Shown here: piece after piece, positions 53,463 through 63,801 of the stretch | How the letters are laid out: every line of letters starts with the position of its first letter | Numbering within the stretch: the stretch's first letter is position 1 | NCBI GenBank assembly: GCA_905221615.1 | Contig: CAJNDT010006136.1 | Coordinates: 1,404,501-1,468,500, forward strand | Direction: 5' to 3' | DNA: 64,000 bases | Source: Symbiodinium sp. CCMP2592 | Taxonomy: Eukaryota; Sar; Dinophyceae; Suessiales; Symbiodiniaceae | Notes under the pieces: generated by a model | The model's input: the letters and a program-made list of their open reading frames with translations, nothing else | Told to the model about the DNA's origin: nothing | Databases searched by the model: none | Translations under genes and position numbers: made by a program

Positions 53463-53593
53463 CGCCCCAACAGTCATGAAACCCTGAAGCCCCAGATCCT
53501 GCTCAGCAGAGACCCTGGAGAGCGGGGGGATCCCGGTCCTTGCTTTTGTTCTTAGATGGTGAACGGGGGAACTGTAAACTTCTCGGTCATATT

Positions 53594-53626
<33 letters not shown>

Positions 53627-53660
53627 GTGTATATATATATATACATATATATATATATGG
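53594..53660 (+). repeat. (TA)n runs
   Basis: Two (TA) runs separated by CACACATGTG. Confidence 0.9.
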
Positions 53661-53667
53661 TTGGTTA

Positions 53668-53731
53668 TAATACGGCACCCAAAAAAAATTAGGGTACCCA
53701 AAAAGGGACCATAATTTTGACAACCACCCAT
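53668..53731. repeat. Right half of a family B palindrome
   Basis: ATACGGCACCC and ATTTTGACAACCACCCAT are present; the left arm is replaced by the TA run. Confidence 0.65.
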
Positions 53732-54127
53732 CTACTGGTACTAGCTCTATCTTAGAAAGTTTGAACTTTTTGGGGTCCGGCTGTTGACCCTGTGTATTTC
53801 TGTTTCAAGGTTTAGGCACTTAGAGGTGGGGTATGCAAGATTCGGGGTTCAGGGATCCCAAGATATAAACCACAGGGTTTAACTGGTCATGCGGTTCAGT
53901 GCTTTCCACTGGGAATTCCACCAAACACCAACTCCAGTATAAACCCGAAGCGGAAAAGCCTGCTTCTAGGTGGTCGCCAATATTTGTCCGTATACAATAC
54001 AAAGGCTTCGAAAGCACGACTCCTATGTTCAGTAATCTACGTGATCCCTCGACCTGTCCTAAACCATAAACGTTCATGGTACCCTTTAAGGAACTTTGTA
54101 AGGAATCCTAAAGCAAAAAGCCTTCAG

Positions 54128-54223
54128 GTTGTTCATGCCCTTGAAGCAATCATCGGTCGAGATCAAGGACTGCAAGGGATGGCTCTGCCCACCGCAGAGG
54201 CATGCGGGAGGACTCCATGAAGG
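54128..54223 (+). CDS. Candidate exon
   Basis: Acceptor AAGCCTTCAG, donor GTGTCT. LFMPLKQSSVEIKDCKGWLC then PPQRHAGGLHE. A second frame (VVHALEAIIGRDQGLQG) is also open. Confidence 0.45.
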
Positions 54224-54741
54224 GTGTCTTACAGTTTTGCTTTTTCGAAGGGTACCGGCTAACCTAAGACCTTCTGCGGTTTTGCGAAATTTCTGTTTCG
54301 GGTGTAGGGTGTTGGAAGTACGGTTTCAGGCTTTGGAAATTTGAGGTTCGGGGCTTTAGGATGTCGGATTTAGGGGTTAATGAGAGGGTTTGGGGGTTGG
54401 CTTTAGGTTGAATGCTATTGTTACAAGGTTTGGAGGTTTACGGAATTCGGGTCTGAGGTGGCGGAAGGGCTTATGAAGGTTTGCGGGATCTCCGCGGTGT
54501 TTTAGGCTTGATGAATGTGGGCCTATCAATAATCTCAAAATAAATTTCAACAGGTGGGAGTGTTTTCAGGTGGAGTTTCCCCATCGCGTATTCGTTATTA
54601 GCGGGGGCGTCTTTCGTGAATGGTGGATATGATTAGTTCTGTTAAAAAAGCATCCGAAAATTCTTTGGGACACCCTCCTCGCAAGACCAACATGCCTCAA
54701 AACTGAAACCCATCATGCATTCCACAGAATCACGCTTGCAG

Positions 54742-54797
54742 GTCGAGAATGCAGTTCCGATCAAGCTGCTGATGCTGAGCCATCATTGTGGATGGGG
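54742..54797 (+). CDS. Candidate exon
   Basis: Acceptor CGCTTGCAG, donor GTCGTC. VENAVPIKLLMLSHHCGW. Confidence 0.4.
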
Positions 54798-55550
54798 GTC
54801 GTCTTTTTCTAGGTTCTTACCGCTTGCAGCCTTTCTTGATGATGACCAGTACCACAATAACAGCTGGCTCTAGCATGCCTCGCATGATGTTTATTTAATG
54901 CTGAACCATCATGATGATGATGATGATGGACCGTGCCGTCATCACTGCCAGGACAAAGCGGAATTTCGAGCTTTTGAAGGGGCTGTTGTGCTTTGGATCT
55001 TTCAATCGGTGCGCCGTCTATCTGTATCTGAAAACTCGTAGAGGCATCCCATGACTGGTGCAAGCACACTCCATGTCATCAAGAGTGCAACAGTACCCAT
55101 AAGCCATACTCCCCAAATCCCTAAACCCTCAACACACCCTACCCTGTAAGTCGAGCATGTAGCTGCTCGTTTTGTCATTTCCTGTTGATAGTAAGTAGTG
55201 GTAGTGGCAGTGGCAGTAGCAGCCGCAAGTCGTGGTCGCAGAAGAAAGCCAATTGCTAAGTAATGACAGAACAATTGTAGTACTACAACGAGCTCACATG
55301 AGTTGACGTACAAAGTCCAAGACATGCTAAAGCCCACAGAAACTGAAGCAACGGCTGGTGGGGCATGTGGATTTCGCAGCTTCCTAGGTTAGCCTCGATA
55401 CATGAGAGCAGTGGCAGATAGTTGGACTTGTTTCAGATTTGCTCGACAGATGCTTTTGCTTGTGCCTCTCAAACGAAGCCTTATTTACACCAAACCCCCA
55501 AAACCTAAAACCCTTCAATCCTAAAGCCTTAAACTCACTTGGAATGCCCC
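54798..55550. other. No feature supported
   Basis: Unique sequence with a short ATGATG run at 54909-54925 and a GCAGTGGCAGT run near 55205. No palindrome or convincing exon seen. Confidence 0.4.
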
Positions 55551-55553
55551 AAG

Positions 55554-55620
55554 ACCAGCCTAAGACCTGGACAAGGAGAAGGGCTCGAGCCGCTACTGGG
55601 AGCTTTAACCTCTACTTGGA
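55554..55620 (+). CDS. Candidate exon abutting a MITE, frame uncertain
   Basis: From about 55566 one frame reads LDKEKGSSRYWEL and TAA (a possible gene end). Another (QPKTWTRRRARAATGSFNL) runs into CTTGGAG|GTTCAT of the family C element. Confidence 0.35.
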
Positions 55621-55728
55621 GGTTCATGGGTAGTTATAAGTGGGGTTCGAAGTCCCCGAACATGGGTTATAAGCATAGTTACCCTACTTTATAACCCTAC
55701 TTATAACTGCCCACGAACCTCCAAGTAG
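55612..55728. mobile_element. MITE-like palindrome, family C
   Basis: TACTTGGAGGTTCATGGGTA and inverse. Confidence 0.85.
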
Positions 55729-56185
55729 ACCCTAAACCCTATACCCTTATATAGAATCCCTATAGATCCCTTTAAAGGGACCCTATACTAAGTGACTGGT
55801 AATTTTTCCGGATACTGAGCCCTTGACGACTGATATAGGTCCTTCTTCTCCCATAATGACGTATAGCTGTTCCTGCAAGGGATGCAGAAGGGTCCCTTTA
55901 AAGGGATGTCCTGTAAAGGTTCCTACAAGGCTCTAGCATTCCTGTAGGGTTTAGGATTCAGGGTTTGGACCGTACCGTAGTTCCACCGAGCAGCCTGAAC
56001 CCAACGCCCCGCAACCCAGAATTAGGAAGACTGTTATTTTGGGCCCTTATTCGGACTATCGTAAAATCAACGAGGTATCGATTTGGATACAGTAGTTGTT
56101 ACTTTCCTTATTGTTAAGTATAGCGCCCTAATTCTGAGCAGTTTTGCAGAGAACACCTCCAAGCCCTATAGTCTGACTAACTCTG

Positions 56186-56317
56186 AAGGCTAACTGTTTA
56201 GCTACTATTTGCTTAAGAAACCCCCCAAAAATAAAATTAATAATCCCTATATTACCACCATAAGGAATATATTTTTTATTTTTTGGGGGTTCTTAAGCAA
56301 ATAGTAGTTAGGCTTCT
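56186..56317. mobile_element. MITE-like palindrome, family P
   Basis: TTAGCTACTATTTGCTTAAG and inverse, A-rich core. Single copy here. Confidence 0.75.
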
Positions 56318-56333
56318 ACATCACGCTTCCTAG

Positions 56334-56390
56334 GAATGCTGGGCCTGCCACGCACGGGAGCCTCAGCGCCGCGCAGCGCATGCCGGAAAG
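56334..56390 (+). CDS. Candidate exon
   Basis: Acceptor CTTCCTAG, donor GTGGGT, 19 codons in phase 0: ECWACHAREPQRRAAHAGK. Confidence 0.4.
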
Positions 56391-56443
56391 GTGGGTGCCA
56401 GTTGCAAGGGTTACAAGGCTTCAGGTCAGGGGCATTTGGGGTG

Positions 56444-56552
56444 TAATGTAGGAACCTGATTAACAAACCCTGGGGCTATTAACCCCAAAATAGTAGGATT
56501 CATATAAGGAGCCCGAATAAAGGCCCAAGGTTTCTGAATCAGGTTCCTACAT
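56444..56552. mobile_element. MITE-like palindrome, family G
   Basis: TGTAGGAACCTGATTAACAA and inverse. Confidence 0.8.
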
Positions 56553-57003
56553 TTCTATAGTCTTATTAGGAATTATTGGTATTTTTGTTCCTTTAAAACC
56601 CAAGAGAGTCTTAAAAACACTAGTTTTTATTATGGTTCTAAGGATGGTATAGACTCGGGTTTGGGGCTTAGGGATGAGGTGTTGGGGTTTGGGGCTTCGG
56701 TTTAACGGTTTCAGGGTCTTCGTAGTCGAGTATGTATCCGTTTGGCCGGGCGAGTCTATGCCCCATGTTCGACCCCAAAAGGGTTGCTTTTGGTTCTTCT
56801 GGAGACCTGAAAGGTGGACAATGGTAAACTCGAGGCTTCTTACCGAGGCATTAGCAGAAGACGTACATTTTGCTGGTCGTGGCTTTGCGTTCTTTTTTTC
56901 GTAGGGTGCTGGCTCGGTGCCCCCTGTGTTGCAGTGTGACGAGTATGCACTGGGCTTGCAGGTCGAATGAAATCAGGAAGGAGTACACCTGACACAGTTT
57001 CCT

Positions 57004-57120
57004 ACACGGGTAGTTCCCTAAATAAGGGTCACTTCTTGGTCCGTTTTTAAGATAAGGGTGCCGTACTCTTTCTAGGGGACCCAAAAGGGGCCCTAATTAC
57101 AGTAATTTAGAGAACTACCC
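57004..57120. mobile_element. Palindrome distantly related to family B
   Basis: GGGTAGTTCCCTAAATAAGG and inverse TTTAGAGAACTACCCC; inner GGTGCCGTA resembles family B. Confidence 0.55.
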
Positions 57121-57189
57121 CAGTACACTGCAGCAGCCTTTAAACCCGAAAACCCTCAAGCCGTACACCCTGTAGCCCCGAACTCTGCA

Positions 57190-57285
57190 AGCGCTAAACC
57201 CTAATCCTAAACCCCTGAACCCCTGAACCCCTAAACTCCTAAACCCCTGAACCCCTAAACCCCTAAATCCTTAAACCCCTAGCCT
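57190..57285 (-). repeat. CCCTAAA/CCCCTGAA tract
   Basis: AACCCCTGAACCCCTAAACCC repeats before the candidate exon at 57364. Confidence 0.8.
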
Positions 57286-57363
57286 AATTAATAAGAACAG
57301 GACTCCTTTAAGGGTTCCTTTTAAAGGGATCTATAAGAAACCAAGAAAGATCTGAAGCGCAAG

Positions 57364-57457
57364 GCTCTCCCCTCTGGAGTCTGCGCGCCGGGGTGCGCAG
57401 CGGCTCATCGACGAGCTTCAGGTGGCTCGGGAAAGAACATGTGCCATTGTGGTTTAA
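57364..57457 (+). CDS. Candidate terminal exon
   Basis: After CGCAAG the frame gives LSPLESARRGAQRLIDELQ then VARERTCAIVV and TAA (57455-57457). Clear helical coding signal; either a gene end or a donor at GTG|GTTTAA. Confidence 0.5.
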
Positions 57458-57764
57458 TACATAGAAAATAATCAACATATTACATATCGTATGTAGTTGA
57501 TAGTGTATAATGCGTATGTATATATATATATGTGTATATATATAGCTGCATCTAAATATGTATACTTAAGTATGTTCATGTGTGTGTATGTACATACATA
57601 TATGCAGCCTCGAGAACTATAACAACTTGGGTTTCGGGATCGAGTATAGACCATCTAGCAAACATCTGGGGATGATGTCGCTACATCGACCACTTAGGAT
57701 TTTGCCGAGTGGTCCCTCGAATCTTACTGATTAGGAGTTCAGAGTAGTTCATGAGCACATACCA

Positions 57765-57834
57765 GGAACCTCCTCGTACCCTCAAATAGGGTATATGGTC
57801 CCAAATCTAATAGAGGGTAGATGGAGGGTCTAGG
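57765..57834. mobile_element. MITE-like palindrome, family N
   Basis: CTCGTACCCTCAAATAGGG and inverse ending GGAGGGTCTAGG. Confidence 0.6.
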
Positions 57835-58068
57835 TGCTGATTGTATCTTAGACGGATGCTTTGCCGGCGGTCTCTCTCGGGTGGGGCTTCAAAGATCCAT
57901 GGGCTCATATGCTTGAAGCCCCTTTGCTGTCAGAAGCCAAATTCTACATCCCATGACCCAAACGGCAGGAATCCTTAACCCTAAACCCTAAGCCTATAAA
58001 CCCTAAAGCCTAAGACCACAAACCCCATGTAAAGCAATCTTGAAGCCTTTGAGCCTCCACTATACTCT

Positions 58069-58184
58069 ACAGTAGGAGCCAGAAAGTTGGAACATCTTTG
58101 TCCTCATGCCCTTAAGGTAAAGCATAAGGGATCCTAGCACTAATCCTCCTAAAGCCATGTTCCAACTTTCTGGCTTCTACTGTA
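58069..58184. mobile_element. MITE-like palindrome, family J
   Basis: ACAGTAGGAGCCAGAAAGTT and a nearly perfect inverse. Confidence 0.85.
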
Positions 58185-58266
58185 ACTATAATTAGTAAGG
58201 AACAGCCAAAAGTAGTATAGGCAATTATGAAGGTCCCTATATTAACTACGGCCCATGCCGCACCAG

Positions 58267-58409
58267 ACTTCAGGTGGACTTCCTGGGTCCGGTTTTTACG
58301 CGTGTGGCCATGCGCCTCTTGGGGCTCATCGACCCCTGCGATCTTCGCGGTATTACTGCCTTCTCCCAAGGCCAGGAACCAGCACCTTGGAGCAAATTAT
58401 ACATGGGCG
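58267..58409 (+). CDS. Candidate exon ending inside a MITE terminus
   Basis: Acceptor GCACCAG. LQVDFLGPVFTRVAMRLLG then LIDPCDLRGITAFSQGQEP. The frame stays open into the family B palindrome and the first GT is TGGGCG|GTTGTC inside its terminal repeat. Strong coding signal. Confidence 0.6.
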
Positions 58410-58496
58410 GTTGTCAATATTAGGGTCCTTATTATAATGCGGCACCTAATATTTAGGGGACCCAAAAAGGGGACCATGATTTTGGCAACCACCCAC
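58404..58496. mobile_element. MITE-like palindrome, family B
   Basis: ATGGGCGGTTGTCAATATTA and inverse. Confidence 0.75.
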
Positions 58497-59376
58497 ATGC
58501 ATGAATGATTGCATGCACACATAAGGCATACCTCCCTACGTACAGACCTACATAAACACTTGCTTTCCTGCCTGCCTGCCCGCCTGCTTGCCCATTGCCT
58601 CCCTACTTAATTCACTGACTTACTTCAAACACGTACCCATGTGTGTGGGCCAGTTGTTGATGGTTGGAACAGTTGATTTGTCTTTATCTTCCTCTTTTCC
58701 TCTCTCTTTCCCTCCCTCTCTCCCTCTTCTCCTTGTCCTGTTCTGTGTCACTCTCTTGATTCCGCTCTCGCGTGCATGAGTTTCGAGTTTGAGGTGCATG
58801 CATGAGCAATATGAGTGCTATGAATGCAACCAACTCGGTGGACATTCTAAAAATGTTGCGAGTCAGTGCCAATTGCGAGAGAGCTTTCTGATGTAGAGTT
58901 CAGTTTTGAGCTTCCGATGCAGCTGCAGGGGTGTGTGGACAGACGCAGACAATGTAGACATGTTGACGAGGAAGATAGGCAGGATAGGGTTTTTAACAGG
59001 CTGAACATGTCAGTCTGCCATGTCAGTACATGCCGTACTCCCGAAAGATGGTGATCCGATGCAGATGCCTAAGCAATGTTGCTGTCTTTGGAGCTTCTTA
59101 CTCTGTGTGTTTTTCTTTCTTGCCGTGCTCTAGTACACTGACATTTCCGTCATGATCGGGTGATGCCCCGAGATGAGCGACAAATTTGTCAACATCAGAG
59201 CTATTTTTTGAGAGAGATGGTACAATTTCCATGATGTTCATGTCGCTGTCCTAGTTCCGACACCACCCGAAAGCGTGTCTACAACCTCTAGAGCCTAAAC
59301 AAAAATCCCGAGAACCCTGTGAGCCCTAAACCGTACCCTACAGGCCCTTACAGTTTTCGCCTTGCTTCTAGAACGC

Positions 59377-59563
59377 CCCAGAGACTCCAATATCCCTTAC
59401 TGCCTTACTTCAGGAATATACCGAAAATTGTAAGTAGGATCCCTAATATGAGTTAAATCCCTAAACCCTAAACCCTAAACCCAAAACCCAAAACCCTAAA
59501 CCCAAAACCCTAAACCCTAAACCCTAAACCATATCCTTAATTAAGGGAGATAGGGGTTTCTGG
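59377..59563. mobile_element. Family A palindrome split by a telomere-like array
   Basis: Left arm CCCAGAGACTCCAATATCCC, right arm TTAATTAAGGGAGATAGGGG; between them 59458-59530 is a CCCTAAA/CCCAAAA array absent from the other copies. Confidence 0.75.
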
Positions 59564-59580
59564 GGTTCGTCGCCTCCCAG

Positions 59581-59706
59581 GGAACCTTTGATGGTCCTGA
59601 GTGGGGCGGCCGGGCGCGTGACGCCGTCGCTGCGGCGCTGCAGCAGATGCGACAAGATCTACCGAGACCTGGACTCAACCAGCACCTCCCCTCCACTACT
59701 TGGAGG
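59581..59706 (+). CDS. Candidate exon ending inside a MITE terminus
   Basis: Acceptor GCCTCCCAG. 42 codons, phase 0: GTFDGPEWGGRARDAVAAAL then QQMRQDLPRPGLNQ. It runs into TACTTGGAGG|GTCGGG of the family D element, where the first GT lies. Confidence 0.55.
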
Positions 59707-59834
59707 GTCGGGGGACTTAGTAACTGGTTATTTTAGGGACTTATAAGTACCATAACCCCAATTAGGGTCCCTTTTTGGGGTACTTATAACTCTACCTACT
59801 ACCTACTTACTAAGTCCCCCGACCCTCCAAGTAC
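59697..59834. mobile_element. MITE-like palindrome, family D
   Basis: TACTTGGAGGGTCGGGGGAC and a perfect inverse. Confidence 0.85.
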
Positions 59835-60227
59835 CTTCCGCTATGAAGGACCACAAGGTTCTAGTAAAGCGATGGCTGTATAACCCATACCCCATTCATT
59901 GCTACAAATCCGGAAATCCAAGTAGCGTCCAAAACCCAAAACCCCATTGTGCGTCCAGGAATGTGCACTCCGCCCCGACTACACCTCAGATAGTCCATGT
60001 AGAGACAGACCGCATACCCTCTCCACACTTTTGAGGCAGCTGCAGGCAGACCGTTGATTAAGCTAACACACTCACCCAGAAAGCATACGACGTCACATGC
60101 CTCGAAAATCGACACATTCAGCTAAACTTAACCCTCAACCCTCGGACATGGAGCCTAAACCCCAAACAACCCTCGGTCCGAACCTTAAAACCCTGAAACC
60201 CTGAAACTCTAGATCCCAAAAAGCCAG

Positions 60228-60315
60228 GTTCATGTGGTTCGACCGCTTTGGCCCCCACGAGCGGCGAGTGATTTCCTGGATTGCCTTCGACCTCGAGGTG
60301 GCTTCAGAGTCGGGG
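60228..60315 (+). CDS. Candidate exon
   Basis: Acceptor AAAGCCAG, donor GTTCTG (or an earlier GTGGCT at 60298). FMWFDRFGPHERRVISWIAF then DLEVASESG. A clear single-frame coding signal, with CCCTGAAACCCTGAAACTC before it. Confidence 0.6.
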
Positions 60316-61927
60316 GTTCTGGGGTACCATACTTGAACTTTGTTGTGGACCTGTTCCTGAAACGGAACCATGATGAAATAGAAGTCTGAACTTCTTTCAC
60401 GTTGGTTACTTCAAGCACCGGGAGTGTTGCATGAGGCTTTAGGGTTTAGGGATTGGGGTTTAGAGAGTAGGCTGAGGTTCATATATTTTTCAGAGATTAG
60501 GGCATAGGCGGGTCGGTCTCAAGGGAGCGGTGAGTGGCTCATGCTAGACTGAGGTATGAAGGGGTTTAATTCAAATGTAGGGGCCTTAATGATTAGAATA
60601 GGTTCGGGGGTACACTAGACTGTAACTACCATAAAGAACCCCAAAACCCTATTCGAATGGTTGGGGTCACTGCATAAGAGAATTGGGGAAGTAGGGGCCT
60701 AGGGGTTGAAGGGTTGCTCGCTGAGTATTCGGATACGGTTTACGTTTTTGATTGTCGTTTCCTAAAACCCAGAAAAAAAAAAAAAAAAAAGTAAGTTTCT
60801 TTTTATGGAGGTGTTGGTCACAAAGGCCTGAACTGAGGTTCAATATCGAGATAATCCAGGGTTCGGGAGCCGGAATAGGGACGGTACTCATGATCAAGAC
60901 ACCCTCATCAGGGCGCTAGGATTTAAGCAGCAGGAGTGGAGCGAAACGTTTGTTATCTGGCTTTGCTGCTTCAACAGGAGGATGTGCTTTTCGTGGTCAG
61001 ATCCTCAATTCCTACAGCTAAGCTTCAAACTCTTCGGTTTCAGAAGAGCACCGTATAATTAGAACATGGTTTATGAAGCTTTCCGATAGAAATATCTTGA
61101 ATAGTCTTGCCAACTATTCAGCTCTATATCAGGGCTTCTCAACGGCAGCAGCTTCTGCAAATGCCACCCGATTCCCCGTGATGGTCCAGAAAGTTGCTTG
61201 CAATTCTTGTGGGGCAACCCCAAGAGACTTTACTGTTATAGCAACAAATAACACCCCTAAGGCCCAAGATGAATCCTCGCCAATAAGCCTCTTCATTGGT
61301 TCCTACCTAGGATCGTTGTCCATGTCAAGAACCATCATGTAATCAGTACTGATAGTGACTGTGCAGGTAGTCGTGAGAGTTACAGTGATAGTGGTAGTAG
61401 CAGTTATAGTACCAGGAATAGCTACAAGGCTATAATCATTGTAGCAGTAGTCATGCTAGTCATGAACTTAGTACTACCGATATTGGCGATGATGATGCTT
61501 ACTACTATCCAGATAACTACACTCTAGCAAGAAATCGCTTTCTTATCGCCAACATCGAGTCATTAGAGACAGGTTTCGGGCCTCCTGGGTAGACCCGGAA
61601 CAGGTTTCCATCAGCTCGAAGGGCCTCGAGGCCGGTTGTTCGAAGACTGGCGAAAAGGGCTATAGTTTAGCGCTCTCAGGATTTTTCGTATTCTATTATA
61701 CAACTACAAGGGATCATGTTTGGATTTAGTCGGATCTTGGTTCTACGCGTGCAGAAGTATATATACATATCTATATATATATATATATATATATATAGAT
61801 GTATACATAGGTTCAGAGTCATGGTTTGGGGTCTAGGATGTAGACTTTAGGGGTATGTGCACGGAATCTATGGAGTTTTGGCGGGCTTTAGAGTTGCTCA
61901 TAGTCGAGCGCCAGGATACAGTTTCAG
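60316..61927. other. Intron-like stretch
   Basis: A family K palindrome (60578-60668), a 17-base A run at 60774, a (TA)n tract (61771-61798), and an open frame of 89 codons at 61073-61342 with no codon bias or splice support. Confidence 0.4.
60578..60668. mobile_element. MITE-like palindrome, family K
   Basis: AGGGGCCTTAATGATTAGAA and inverse. Confidence 0.7.
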
Positions 61928-61963
61928 GGGTTTCTTACCGACCACGACACCGGCCCCATGCAG
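61928..61963 (+). CDS. Candidate micro-exon
   Basis: 12 codons between GTTTCAG and GTGCGC: GFLTDHDTGPMQ. Confidence 0.3.
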
Positions 61964-62019
61964 GTGCGCAGGTCACGGCTGAGCTTTAGATCAAGTATGA
62001 CGAGGCTAGCACAGTACGG

Positions 62020-62130
62020 TACAGTCTAGTCAATCAATTTCAGTCTAGTCCGGTCTAGTCTAGTCTAGGATACTATAGACTGGTCTACAGTCTACAGTAG
62101 TATGGTCTATTCTAGTCTAGTATCGTATAG
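62020..62130 (+). repeat. TCTAG-rich tract
   Basis: CAGTCTAGTC, GGTCTAGTCTAGTCTAGG and similar, degenerate. Confidence 0.75.
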
Positions 62131-62532
62131 CACGCCCTCTGCCGAAGGGCGACTTCCGCTCCCATCCCCAGATCCCCTCAAAAAGCCATTGTTGGAAGTT
62201 CTTGCATGCGCACATCGGACAAAGTTGGGGGTGCAGCAAATTTAGCTAGTAAGCCCTAGGCACCTGAAAACCCAAGCCACCAGAAGAGGCTCGATATGAG
62301 ATTCCACTTACATGACCCCCCAATATCAATAATGTCCAGGGGCTGTTAAGCCCGAAGGTCAGAGCTGTTGGCATCCCTTTGGGAAGTTCGATCTTCCATT
62401 TTGTGACCATGTCTCAATGTCGGATGATGATTAGGATGCTGATGAGAGTCGTCATAGCTACCACAGCAAGAAGAACACTAGTGACTAGTTCTACATATGA
62501 ACGTAACACAAAAGCAGATATATACACACAGA

Positions 62533-62553
62533 AGCAAACACACACACACACAA
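62533..62553 (+). repeat. (CA)n
   Basis: Ten units. Confidence 0.85.
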
Positions 62554-62773
62554 CCACGAACAACAAGGTTTGAACACAATCCCAAGACTTTAACATCACC
62601 TCTGACCACACGACTGCATGGAACCTGAACCTCTAAGACCCGAAAACCGACACAGGGACTCCTCTCCCTCGGTCTTCCCAACTCCATTTCAAAATCACCT
62701 CCCAAATGGGTGCGATCTTAGGGCTTTTATGGCTCTCTGACTGAAGGGCCTATAGGGTTTCTCACCACGTTAA

Positions 62774-62895
62774 ACCCGGCCCTAAACCCTAAACCACTCA
62801 CAACCTAAATCCTAAACCCTAAACCTAAACCACTCACACCCTAAATCCTAAACCCTAAACCTAAACCAGACTCACACCCTAAATCCTAAACCGGG
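62774..62895 (-). repeat. CCCTAAA tract with CACTCACACC spacer
   Basis: CCTAAATCCTAAACCCTAAA plus a recurring spacer, about a 43-bp period, three copies. Confidence 0.8.
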
Positions 62896-62899
62896 CCAG

Positions 62900-63010
62900 C
62901 CCAAGCACGCAGCCTTCGCACGCAGGGCCCATGGAGCGAACACCTGACGGAGACTGGAAGAATCACCGGCTTCAGTGCCCTGGACCACAAAGCTCTAGTA
63001 CATTAAAGTA
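62900..63010 (+). CDS. Candidate exon, frame uncertain
   Basis: Acceptor CGGGCCAG after a CCCTAAA tract. Frames MERTPDGDWKNHRLQCPGP and EHLTETGRITGFSALDHKA are both open. Confidence 0.35.
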
Positions 63011-63379
63011 CAGTTTGGTATATTGCAGCACACTACAATATATCATGGGGTGTGCATATGCTATATGTATATACACATACATACACCATCATACACACAC
63101 ACACACACATATCTTTAACAAAATAACAAGGAATAGGAGTCTTGCAGTCTTCGGGTGGAGTGCTTTACTAAATTTTCGAGAGTTCGTGATGCAGAGAGAG
63201 AACTTCAACCCTAAACCCTTAAAGCCGTAGACCCCAAACCCCTAAACCCTGAAGCCCTAAACCCTAAAACCCTTGTAGTTGAAAGGCTTGTGCAGCAGCC
63301 AGGCAGTGTCTTCATTATCGCCTAATGTAGCCCAGAGCAAGAGCTGCAAAATACAGCTGTGGAGGTCGTTCCATAGACA

Positions 63380-63489
63380 CCCAGAGACTCCAATCTCCCT
63401 TGCTTAAGGAATATGACTTAAAGTACAGTAGGATTCTTTAATATGATTTAAGGGTCATTCCTTAATTTAGGGGTTTTGGAGTGTCTGGG
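63380..63489. mobile_element. MITE-like palindrome, family A
   Basis: CCCAGAGACTCCAATCTCCC and inverse, followed by (CA)n at 63491-63510. Confidence 0.75.
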
Positions 63490-63509
63490 CACACACACAC
63501 ACACACACA

Positions 63510-63618
63510 CCCAGAGGCTCCAAAAAAATACCATTATGGAATCAGGTTCCGAAACGCCATTCTTATCATGGTTTTAGGGACCTAATTGCATAATGGAAGT
63601 ATATGTGGAGCCTCTAGG
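63510..63618. mobile_element. MITE-like palindrome, family S
   Basis: CCCAGAGGCTCCAAAAAAAT and inverse GTGGAGCCTCTAGG; inner CCATTATGGA/TAATGGA boxes. Confidence 0.6.
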
Positions 63619-63659
63619 ACACCCTGCTGACTCATTGTTTATCTCATATCTCTGTGCAG

Positions 63660-63801
63660 TTGCATGAGCAGCCGGTCGACATGCGATTACGATCGCGTGC
63701 GCAATCATCTGCACCAAGTACAACTGTGCGCTCAGCTGCTTGGGTTGCGGACAGACGTCAATGGCGATGGCCCGCACGACGAAAATCTGATTGAGACCTG
63801 A
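63660..63801 (+). CDS. Coding frame ending at TGATG near the right edge
   Basis: After CTCTGTGCAG the frame has ATG at 63664 and reads MSSRSTCDYDRVRNHLHQVQ then LCAQLLGLRTDVNGDGPHDE to TGA at 63799-63801. Strong G/C third-position bias. It may be an exon, or a short first ORF. The next frame starts on the last base of its stop. Confidence 0.5.

Noticed and set aside
61073..61342. 89-codon plus frame
   Set aside because: No third-position bias, no splice sites, no recognisable domain, and a lower GC content than the accepted islands.
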